Shown here in pieces: positions 27,527-34,728 of a stretch of DNA of 64,000 bases. The notes beneath the pieces are model-generated. The model searched no databases. It was not told where the DNA came from and worked only from the letters and a program-made list of their open reading frames with translations. Position 1 is the first letter of the stretch. The number at the start of each line of letters is the position of its first letter. The stretch is from Reichenbachiella carrageenanivorans (GTDB taxonomy: Bacteria; Bacteroidota; Bacteroidia; Cytophagales; Cyclobacteriaceae). The stretch lies in contig NZ_CP106735.1 of assembly GCF_025639805.1 (NCBI RefSeq), positions 124,001-188,000 on the forward strand, written 5' to 3'. The position numbers and the translations under genes are program-made.

Positions 27527-28461
27527 AAAGCACATTCACTCTCCTATTCGTCTGTGTATTTACTACTATTGGCTACGCTCAAGCGCAAACCGAGCAAACG
27601 ACCAAGGCACCAAGCCTGAATAGTCACAAATACGTCAATTTCGAATCCATGAAGTCTCCCTTCATCACAACCAACTTTTTCTTAGAATTAGGAATGGGAG
27701 AATCAGGCCTTTTTACAACACAAGGAGTGCCTGTAGGAGACACTACACGATTAAACTTGAGTGGAGAAATACTATTCGTAGAACTCAAGGGTGGCTATCA
27801 GCAACGCGTCAAAGACTGGATTTCATTTTTTGTGAATATCGACTACGCTGCCCGCCTGGGCAATAGTGTAGAAAGCTTATATGTAAGTGGAGTAAACACC
27901 ATTCTTACAGTAGAACCTGGCATTGTTTTTAAAGCCTTGAAAACAGAAAAAACAGCTCTATCTGGCTATGTAAAACTGACCAATACCCAGTCTAGCATTG
28001 TAGACATCCAAGAGTATCTAAACGACCTAATTGTAGGAAAAAAATATGCCAGTATCACCAAAGACGTACCTGCTCTCAATGGAGGTGGCGGCATCGTTCT
28101 TTTACATGCCTTCAGTCCCAGTTTCGGTTTCAATTTTGATGGGCAATTAGTCTATGGTGAAACCCTAAAAAGAGACAACCCAAAATTTCAATACTACATT
28201 GGTTCTAATATTTCATTCAACCTTGATCACTTACTCAAAATACCTGTAAGCCTGATCGTAGGTGGCTATGCCAACACTCTCACTAATGCATTTTCTACGC
28301 AAGGCAGCCTCACCTCCACCTTTAGCATAAAAGTGGCTTACACGGGCTCTGATAACTTTACCATAGGAATAGAGACCTACCGAGGGCAAACCCCAATAGA
28401 AGACACCAACCAACGTGTTCAATTGAACGGATTTAGTTTTGTGTCTCGGTTTTATTTCTAA
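27523..28461 (+). CDS. secreted protein, probable outer-membrane barrel
   Basis: A 312-residue protein with a signal peptide (about 1-20, ending GYAQAQ) and long alternating strands: FFLELGMGESGLFTT, ILFVELKGGYQQRVKDWISFFVNIDYAA, TILTVEPGIVFKAL, FNFDGQLVYGETL and FSFVSRFYF. The last residues end in an aromatic (FYF), the usual barrel C-terminal signal. I do not recognise a named family. It is translationally coupled to the preceding barrel gene by a 4-nt overlap, suggesting a shared role. The terminator at 28475-28502 ends the unit. Confidence 0.6.
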   Translation: MKSTFTLLFVCVFTTIGYAQAQTEQTTKAPSLNSHKYVNFESMKSPFITTNFFLELGMGESGLFTTQGVPVGDTTRLNLSGEILFVELKGGYQQRVKDWISFFVNIDYAARLGNSVESLYVSGVNTILTVEPGIVFKALKTEKTALSGYVKLTNTQSSIVDIQEYLNDLIVGKKYASITKDVPALNGGGGIVLLHAFSPSFGFNFDGQLVYGETLKRDNPKFQYYIGSNISFNLDHLLKIPVSLIVGGYANTLTNAFSTQGSLTSTFSIKVAYTGSDNFTIGIETYRGQTPIEDTNQRVQLNGFSFVSRFYF

Positions 28462-28474
28462 TAAAAAAACAAAA

Positions 28475-28503
28475 AAGCAGCTCATATTGCTATGAGCTGC
28501 TTT
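28475..28503. terminator. bidirectional terminator between convergent genes
   Basis: AAGCAGCTCAT (28475-28485) pairs with ATGAGCTGCTT (28492-28502). There is an A-run before and a T-rich stretch after, so it can end both the barrel operon and the minus-strand DUF4412 transcript. Confidence 0.85.
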
Positions 28504-28527
28504 GCTTTAGATCTTTCTATTTCGGGC

Positions 28528-29361
28528 TTATCGCCCCATGCTCTGCATGTTGATTTCTTTCTCTTTGTATCCAGCAGGTACTTTAAACTGATCTGCCGCA
28601 ATTGATTTTTTCTCCAAAACCTCTACCAGATTTTCATTTTCAGGCGAGCCACCTTCGTATGAAATAGTTTTCACTGGAATACCATCTTTCAAAACTGGGC
28701 TACTATCGTCAAAATTAAGCTGAGCCATAGACCCACCTGTAGGCAATAAAGCAACTACCTCTTGTAAGTTTTCTTTGAAGTAGCTCATCATTTTCTTCAT
28801 CACAGCAAAGTCGTCTGACTTCACCCCGAGTCCATCAAATGAAGCAATATTCATTTGAAGTGCTTTTTGTTCGCCATTCATACCGTCATACCCCACCGTT
28901 TTCCAAGTGCCTATTTTATCATTTTTACCATTCGCTTTGTAGCTCAACAAATCACCAGTCTGCGGATTCAGTATTTTATCAAACTTTTCCTTTTGTTCTG
29001 CTGGTATATTAGCGGCAAACTGCTTCATCATTTTAGCCATCATTTTGATCTGCTCTTGTAGCTGTTGCAATGTAGCTTTATCAAATTGATAATATTCCTT
29101 CTTATTATTATCGACAAAAGTGAATACCTCTGTTGTGCTATTAAATATAATAGAGCTATTATCTGCTCCTGAGTTTTTTACTAACATCTTATCAGCCGTG
29201 AGATAAATCTCCGAGGTCGCTACCTTTCCATTGTCGAGTGTTTTTGTTTTCGACAAAATAAATATACCGTCCTCTGCCCATACAGTCAGGGTCAAACACA
29301 GCATTAGTCCAATTAGGGATAGTTTTTTTAATGCAATCATTTTAAATAATTTTTTAGTCAT
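28528..29361 (-). CDS. secreted DUF4412 protein
   Basis: A 277-residue exported protein with a signal peptide (hydrophobic LSLIGLMLCLTLTVWA). The mature part has the DUF4412 pattern: YLTADKMLVKNSG, SSIIFNSTTEVFTFVDNNKKEYYQFDKATL (a strand-rich repeat with a YY motif) and a Met/Lys-rich helix QLQEQIKMMAKMMKQF. Function is unknown; the fold resembles lipoprotein-carrier (LolA-like) sheets (inference). The ATG at 29361 overlaps the upstream lipoprotein gene by 8 nt; an in-frame ATG at 29340 would avoid this. It is the last gene of a possible five-gene operon. Confidence 0.72.
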   Translation of the reverse strand: MTKKLFKMIALKKLSLIGLMLCLTLTVWAEDGIFILSKTKTLDNGKVATSEIYLTADKMLVKNSGADNSSIIFNSTTEVFTFVDNNKKEYYQFDKATLQQLQEQIKMMAKMMKQFAANIPAEQKEKFDKILNPQTGDLLSYKANGKNDKIGTWKTVGYDGMNGEQKALQMNIASFDGLGVKSDDFAVMKKMMSYFKENLQEVVALLPTGGSMAQLNFDDSSPVLKDGIPVKTISYEGGSPENENLVEVLEKKSIAADQFKVPAGYKEKEINMQSMGR

Positions 29362-30154
29362 TATAGTTCACAGGTTCAAACGAAGTAAAGGCCTTATCTG
29401 GCACATCACTCAGTATTTTTATTTCCGTTAGTTGTCTCGCACCTCCACGCCCACCAGACAACAGGATGTTTCCATATTTTTGGTAATCCTCCCAAGGGGT
29501 AATAAAATCTGGATTGGGGTGACTCGATTTTCTGAAAAATGCCCATTGAGTTATCAAATTACTTTCCTCATCTACCCAAATATGGTAGATATTGTCTGGT
29601 GTATCTCCCACATTATCGAAGGCCATCTGTAATACATACGACTCTTGACCAAGCGCTGTGGTGTCATTGCCAATGTAGTATAATGCCACGCCAGAGTCTT
29701 TCAACTTATAAGGCATCACCAGCCAGTAAGAATCATTGATCCAAATGCTCTTGGCCTTCTTCAAATAGCCTGCCAAAGAATCCGGGGCTGAGATTTCCTC
29801 CCCTTCTATTTGGGCTTTGCCATTCATACTATTGATATTGACCAACAAAATTTGATTTTTGTCTGGAATCTCAATTCTTACATCGCCAGTAAACTTATCC
29901 CACAATAGTGATCGCTTACCAAAGAAGTTCCAAGAAAGATATCTGGTTTCGTCCCAAGCTTTTCGTCCACCCATCGCAGTCATTACTTTATCAGCAATGA
30001 TGATGGCCTCTGGATCAGAAGCTTCAAAATTGAAACCATCAGCAGGATGATTGATATCCTCAGACACTTCCATTTCCATAGCTACTAGCTCAGTTTTTTT
30101 AGCACCACAAGATGCTAAAACACCACATAAAAGAACGTATATTATATTTTTCAT
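29354..30154 (-). CDS. lipoprotein of unknown function
   Basis: About 266 residues. The signal peptide KNIIYVLLCGVLASCG carries a lipobox (LASC) with acylated Cys16; the ATG at 30154 was chosen because it gives a standard lipoprotein signal, though an in-frame ATG at 30169 would overlap the kinase-fold gene by 8 nt. The mature part has ADKVMTAMGGRKAWDETRYLSW, which resembles Bacteroidota DUF6503-like proteins, and further strands (DVRIEIPDKNQILLVNIN, SYWLVMPYKLKDSGV, IYHIWVDEESNLITQW). This sheet pattern is similar to LolA/LolB-like carriers (inference). Probably at the outer membrane. Neighbours suggest a joint function with the DUF4412 protein. Confidence 0.65.
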   Translation of the reverse strand: MKNIIYVLLCGVLASCGAKKTELVAMEMEVSEDINHPADGFNFEASDPEAIIIADKVMTAMGGRKAWDETRYLSWNFFGKRSLLWDKFTGDVRIEIPDKNQILLVNINSMNGKAQIEGEEISAPDSLAGYLKKAKSIWINDSYWLVMPYKLKDSGVALYYIGNDTTALGQESYVLQMAFDNVGDTPDNIYHIWVDEESNLITQWAFFRKSSHPNPDFITPWEDYQKYGNILLSGGRGGARQLTEIKILSDVPDKAFTSFEPVNYND

Positions 30155-30161
30155 AAATAAA

Positions 30162-31202
30162 TCAACCATTATACATGTCTGTTTTTTTGAAAACCATCCA
30201 AAGGCTCATTTTTACTATTTCTCCCATATTCTTACATTTCAAAAACTTAGGCTCATGATAAAAATCGGCTAAATCTGCCTTCAATGAGGCCACATGTCTA
30301 GGAAAAGAAATTGTATCATCTATCATCGCATTCAATAGATCTGCTACTCGATACCTAGCTACTCTCAGGCGATTAGCTATAAGCGACCTTTCCTCCTTCT
30401 GATACTGTCTCACGGACTCTGGCGTCATATACTTTAAACCCATATTGATCAGTGCATTGTTTTGCTTAAAATACTGAGGTAGATAAATATTTTTTCTCCC
30501 CTCATACGATTGTTGATCAAAATCTATGGCTTTGAGTCTATAGGAAATTTGCTCAAAATCAGGGATAATATTCACAACAAAGTTACTCGAATGCATATCC
30601 CCGAGGAGTCTCACAAAACACCGTTCGTTGAATTTGACGAACTCTTTGGCCAATCGAGTTTCGTTCAGATTTTTATCCTTGAGGTGAAATTTAATAAATT
30701 GATCGCCAGGGATTCCTGCAATGTGTTCTTCTATCAAAGTGTTTTTATGCACCACGTAGTTTATCCTATTTGGCGAAAGCAAATGCTCCAACTCTAAGCC
30801 GTAAATTCTAGAAGCATCTGCATTTTTGATATAGAAATAATCAAAGTTGTCATTGATCCGATTGACGATCCTGACTCTAAAAGGCTTGGTATTACCATAT
30901 TGGCAAATATCTACTCGATCTACCATCAAGTGATCCATCACACTGATATCTCCGTCTGCTTTAATTTCTGAATAGATCTGTTTCAGGTCGTGATGTATGG
31001 TATTCATATCTGACTGTGCATAAAACACGGTCTCCCAAAGCGTATCAACGCCTTCGTTATCATACAGCGGAATAGAATTGTCATAGCGCAAGAGCGACTC
31101 ATACTCCACAGGTACAGCAATAGTCCGCTTATACTTTTTCAAGTATGTTTTTAGCTTTTGGCTAATCGTAAAAGGAATTTTCTTTTTGCTAATGATGGCC
31201 AT
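30162..31202 (-). CDS. kinase-fold (APH-like) protein of unknown substrate
   Basis: A 346-residue cytoplasmic protein that I do not place in a named family. It carries the catalytic-loop pattern of aminoglycoside-phosphotransferase/LPS-kinase-like folds: LLGDMHSSNFVV with Asp202 and Asn207, and a metal-binding AIDFD at 225-229. A candidate hinge precedes (NTLIEEHIAGIPG), but a classical Gly-rich loop or VAIK Lys is not obvious. A similar HGDxHxxN and IDFD combination occurs in Waa/Kdo kinases, so phosphorylation of a lipid or sugar is one possibility. It is followed by a lipoprotein and a DUF4412 gene and preceded, 69 nt away, by a sigma-54 two-component system. Confidence 0.55.
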   Translation of the reverse strand: MAIISKKKIPFTISQKLKTYLKKYKRTIAVPVEYESLLRYDNSIPLYDNEGVDTLWETVFYAQSDMNTIHHDLKQIYSEIKADGDISVMDHLMVDRVDICQYGNTKPFRVRIVNRINDNFDYFYIKNADASRIYGLELEHLLSPNRINYVVHKNTLIEEHIAGIPGDQFIKFHLKDKNLNETRLAKEFVKFNERCFVRLLGDMHSSNFVVNIIPDFEQISYRLKAIDFDQQSYEGRKNIYLPQYFKQNNALINMGLKYMTPESVRQYQKEERSLIANRLRVARYRVADLLNAMIDDTISFPRHVASLKADLADFYHEPKFLKCKNMGEIVKMSLWMVFKKTDMYNG

Positions 31203-31271
31203 GACAGGGTATTCTCACCACTAATATAATTAGGTGACAGGCTTCCTGTACGGAATAAGCAGGAAATTATT

Positions 31272-32651
31272 CTATCGGGGAAAAGAGAGCATAAACTCCG
31301 TACCTTCATTCACTACAGAATGTACCGAGATGTTGCCATTATGCTTTCGCATAATTTGTTTGGATAGACTCAAGCCTATCCCTGATCCTGTTTTTTTAGT
31401 TGTGAAAAAAGGAATAAAAACCTTCTTAAGAGCCTCTTCATCTATACCTGTTCCATTGTCGGCAATTTTGACTACTACTCGGTCATCGCTGGCTATAGCT
31501 GCGCAGATCGTTATTTCCTTAAGTTTGTTCATCTCTTCGTTTTCGCCCATGGCTTGAATGGCATTTTTAAGCAGATTGATCAATACTTGCTCTACCTGTT
31601 CTTTATCCACCCTGATAATCAATTGTTCTGGCTCCACATTCAAATTGATCTTGATGTCATTTTGTTCGATATCAAACCGCAGCAAACTCAATATCGGCCT
31701 GATCAAATCACAAATCAAAACATCTTCCAACTGGGGTATAGGAATCCGAGTCAAGTTTCTGAAATCACTTACAAATTTGATGAGTCCTTCACTCCGCTTG
31801 TGTATGGTATGCAGCGCCATGTGAAAATCCGCCAAATCCTCTTTGGAGATATTCTCCACCTTAAAATCTTCACGATTGATCTGTGACTCCAGCTCCGACT
31901 CTATGGTTGCCGCGAGCGACGAAATAGGTGTGACCGAATTCATGATTTCGTGTGTCAATACACGAATCAAATTTTGCCAGGCATCCATCTCTTTCTCTTC
32001 TAGTTCGCTCTTGATGTTTTGTATCGAAATCAGCTTAAACTCTTCATCTCTCCGCATCAACTCAATAGCATAAATAGCCAACTGAATCTCCTCTCCTTTT
32101 TTCTCTATTTTCAGCAAATCACGTCCGCCCGTTTTCAGTTCTAACAAACTATTCACCAATTCATGACTCACGTTTTTGAGCTGCTTCACATTTTTGATCA
32201 AATCTATCCCTAGCAACGACTTGGCCGTAGCGTTGATGATCTGAATTTCACCTGTTTTATCAAATGTAATAATGCCAATACCTACATGCTGCACAATCGT
32301 ACGCAAGTACTGATGCTGCGCCTCTTTCTCTGCCCTTATTTCACGAAATTTTTTGATCACCTGATTAAATTGCAGATAGAGGTCGTCCATCGACGTTCCT
32401 GTTTTTTTAGTCGTATAGGTGTGGGTGAAGTCATCATATTTGATAGAATCCAGAAACCCAGCCAACTCACGATTGGTCTTATCCAGATACTTGATCAGCA
32501 CATAGATCTCGTACGCCAATAGCCCACTTACCAATACTTTGGTCAACGTATACGAACCTGAATAAAACAAATCGACCAATATGATACAGGTACAAAAAAT
32601 CAAGAGTACCCGTACAATCAGGTTAACTTTGAAGTTGCTACTATAAGCCAT
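31272..32651 (-). CDS. membrane sensor histidine kinase (NtrB/NtrY-like)
   Basis: A 459-residue kinase. Two membrane helices at about 10-30 and 36-56 leave no sizeable periplasmic loop. A HAMP-like/coiled segment comes next (TSMDDLYLQFNQVIKKFREIRAEKEAQ), then a PAS domain (about 112-215). HisKA follows with phospho-acceptor His234 in LTHEIMNSVTPISSLA, then HATPase_c with LINLLKNAIQAM (N box), DNGTGI (G1), FFTTKKTGSGIGLSL (F and G2). The tight membrane loop suggests it senses a membrane or cytoplasmic signal. It overlaps the regulator gene by 11 nt. Confidence 0.93.
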   Translation of the reverse strand: MAYSSNFKVNLIVRVLLIFCTCIILVDLFYSGSYTLTKVLVSGLLAYEIYVLIKYLDKTNRELAGFLDSIKYDDFTHTYTTKKTGTSMDDLYLQFNQVIKKFREIRAEKEAQHQYLRTIVQHVGIGIITFDKTGEIQIINATAKSLLGIDLIKNVKQLKNVSHELVNSLLELKTGGRDLLKIEKKGEEIQLAIYAIELMRRDEEFKLISIQNIKSELEEKEMDAWQNLIRVLTHEIMNSVTPISSLAATIESELESQINREDFKVENISKEDLADFHMALHTIHKRSEGLIKFVSDFRNLTRIPIPQLEDVLICDLIRPILSLLRFDIEQNDIKINLNVEPEQLIIRVDKEQVEQVLINLLKNAIQAMGENEEMNKLKEITICAAIASDDRVVVKIADNGTGIDEEALKKVFIPFFTTKKTGSGIGLSLSKQIMRKHNGNISVHSVVNEGTEFMLSFPR

Positions 32652-34020
32652 GCTTTTCTAATCGGCGATAAAGTGAAGCACGAGTAAGTCCCAATTCTTT
32701 GGCTGCTTTTGATATGTTTCCTTCGTGTCTATCTATGGCTTTTTTGATCACATTCTTTTCGACTTCATCCAGATTAAAAATATCTGTCTGATCCGCCGAT
32801 TGTCCTTCTGGTTTGTAATTCAAAAAGAAGAAATCATCTGGCGTCAGCGAAGTCTCATCGCTCATAATGACTGCTCGTTCTATAGCATGCTGCAGCTCAC
32901 GAATATTGCCTGGCCAGTGGTATTTTTGAAGCTTTTTCAAAGCTGCTGCACCTATTTTCTTTCCACTCTTTCTGTATTTCGAACTATACGTTTTTACGAA
33001 ATGTTCTGCCAGCAAAGGAATATCTTCCAACCGCTCTCGCAAAGCTGGAAGGCGAATTTCCACGGTATTGATTCGATACAATAAATCCTGTCTAAAGGCA
33101 TTGTCCTCCACCATATCATAGATCGGCATGTTGGTAGCACAAATCAGTCTGATGTCTATATTAGCCGCCTTATTGGCACCTATCTTAGTCACCTGACGAT
33201 TCTGAATGACGGTAAGTAGCTTCGACTGCAAGGGCATGCTTAGGTTTCCAATTTCATCAAGAAACAAGGTGCCTTTATTGGCTACTTCGAATCGGCCAGT
33301 ACGATCTTCTTTTGCATCAGTAAAAGCCCCCCTCTTATGCCCAAACAACTCGCTTTCGAAAAGCGTCTCTGTAATCGCCCCCATATCCACGCCTACAAAT
33401 ACGTTGTCTCTTCGCAAGGATTGCATATGAATTGCACGTGAGATCAACTCCTTCCCTGTTCCATTTTCTCCAAGTATCAATACATTCGCATCGGTTTGTG
33501 CTACTTTTTCTATTACTTTAAAAACATCTTTGATGGCTTTGCTTTCGCCAATTATTTCTTTGAAAGGTTGGTTAATTTCTTCTTCGAGTTGCTTTTTAGC
33601 AGATTTAAGCTGATCGACTTCCTTGTACGATTTTTTCAGCTTCACTGCAGTGTTTAGCGTAGCCAAGAGTTTTTCATTTTGCCAAGGTTTCAACACAAAG
33701 TCGGTAGCTCCTTCTTTCAATGCTCGCACGGCCATTTCCACGTCACCAAATGCGGTAATGAGAATTACAACGGCTTTCGGGTCTCTCTCCAATATTTGCT
33801 CCAACCAGTAGAACCCCTCTTTACCACTCGTAATGTCCTTACTGAAATTCATATCCAACAAAATCACATCGTAGGTATCGTTATTCATCAAGAAAGGAAT
33901 CTTCTTGGGATTCTTTTCGATAATAACATTTTTGGCATGTTTTTTCAGCAGCATCTTAGCTGCAAACAGCACATCCTCATCGTCGTCTATGATTAGTATA
34001 TTTCCTAGTTCTTTGTCCAC
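32641..34020 (-). CDS. sigma-54-dependent response regulator (NtrC family)
   Basis: A 459-residue activator. Receiver: acidic triplet IIDDDED, phospho-acceptor Asp56 in VILLDMNFS, switch Thr in ILITAFGD, Lys in DFVLKPW. AAA+ domain: Walker A GENGTGKE at 184-191, sigma-54 contact loop GAFTDA at 231-236 (consensus GAFTGA), Walker B TLFLDEIGNL, and sensor II PGNIRELQHAIERAV. Fis-type HTH at the C-terminus (about 418-457: EGNISKAAKELGLTRASLYRRLEKHG). It activates RpoN-dependent promoters; target genes are unknown. It is first in its operon, and the 3 prime end overlaps the histidine kinase. Confidence 0.95.
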   Translation of the reverse strand: MDKELGNILIIDDDEDVLFAAKMLLKKHAKNVIIEKNPKKIPFLMNNDTYDVILLDMNFSKDITSGKEGFYWLEQILERDPKAVVILITAFGDVEMAVRALKEGATDFVLKPWQNEKLLATLNTAVKLKKSYKEVDQLKSAKKQLEEEINQPFKEIIGESKAIKDVFKVIEKVAQTDANVLILGENGTGKELISRAIHMQSLRRDNVFVGVDMGAITETLFESELFGHKRGAFTDAKEDRTGRFEVANKGTLFLDEIGNLSMPLQSKLLTVIQNRQVTKIGANKAANIDIRLICATNMPIYDMVEDNAFRQDLLYRINTVEIRLPALRERLEDIPLLAEHFVKTYSSKYRKSGKKIGAAALKKLQKYHWPGNIRELQHAIERAVIMSDETSLTPDDFFFLNYKPEGQSADQTDIFNLDEVEKNVIKKAIDRHEGNISKAAKELGLTRASLYRRLEKHGL

Positions 34021-34230
34021 GGTTTTTATCTTTTATGAATTTCCCTTATTCAGAATATGTGCCAAACACACAAAAGTCTCTTGGCGCTATTTAAAACACA
34101 TATTAGCAGCCATTCATTTTTAAAAACCGCTCCATAATGAACAAAAGACTGTATCAATATCGGACACAATATAATCAAAAAAATAGACTGAAAAAGCAAG
34201 TAATGAATACTCAGGGAGGCGCTAAAAGGA

Positions 34231-34632
34231 TTAAAGATTGATCTTTTTGGTCAGGTTCTCTTTTCCTGATTTGACTTTGATCACAAAAATCTTAGACTTA
34301 ATTTCATCAAACTGATATTCCAACTCTGAGTTTTTGGATTGTTTTACACTCTCTTTGAGAATCAGATTCCCAATGACATCGTAGATTTTAATATCCAAAT
34401 AGTCTGAGGGTTGGTTGATAAATTTCACTTTAAAAGAATGATCATCCACCACAGACAGCTCGTAATCTAGTGGCTTGACCACCAACTTGTTATTATAATT
34501 CAGAGTGTTTTCTTCTGGGCGGGAAAATGTCAATGCTGACTTCTCTTCGGTAGGAATAACAGCTTCCTGTGCCACAAGCATAGAATAGCTAATTATAACT
34601 AAGGCGCTAAAGAGAAGTAAAGGTTTTTTCAT
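34231..34632 (-). CDS. small secreted protein with a type IX sorting-like C-terminal domain
   Basis: 133 residues with a signal peptide (about 1-21). Nearly all of the mature protein (about 50-133) resembles the Bacteroidota type IX secretion C-terminal sorting domain: IKIYDVIGNLILKE in the middle and IFVIKVKSGKENLTKKINL at the end, the latter matching the G[IK]Y-[VIL]K-[VIL]-x-x-G-x-x-x-x-K[KR][IL] pattern with a shift of Gly to Lys. No catalytic or adhesive cargo precedes it. It may be a CTD-only protein or a cell-surface adhesin remnant. It is separated from gcvP by a long nested hairpin (34646-34693). Confidence 0.6.
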   Translation of the reverse strand: MKKPLLLFSALVIISYSMLVAQEAVIPTEEKSALTFSRPEENTLNYNNKLVVKPLDYELSVVDDHSFKVKFINQPSDYLDIKIYDVIGNLILKESVKQSKNSELEYQFDEIKSKIFVIKVKSGKENLTKKINL

Positions 34633-34645
34633 CGGCTCATTTTAG

Positions 34646-34693
34646 AAAGATTAAGCCAAAACCTTGCCAAGCAAGGAAGTGACTTAATCTTTT
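34646..34693 (-). terminator. nested hairpin after gcvP
   Basis: Outer arms AAGATTAAG (34647-34655) and CTTAATCTT (34683-34691) enclose an inner CCTTGC/GCAAGG stem. On the minus strand the outer 3 prime arm ends in a T-rich stretch, so it probably terminates gcvP. Confidence 0.6.
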
Positions 34694-34728
34694 AATGATA
34701 TAACTTAAATGCCAGTTGCCCAAGCACT

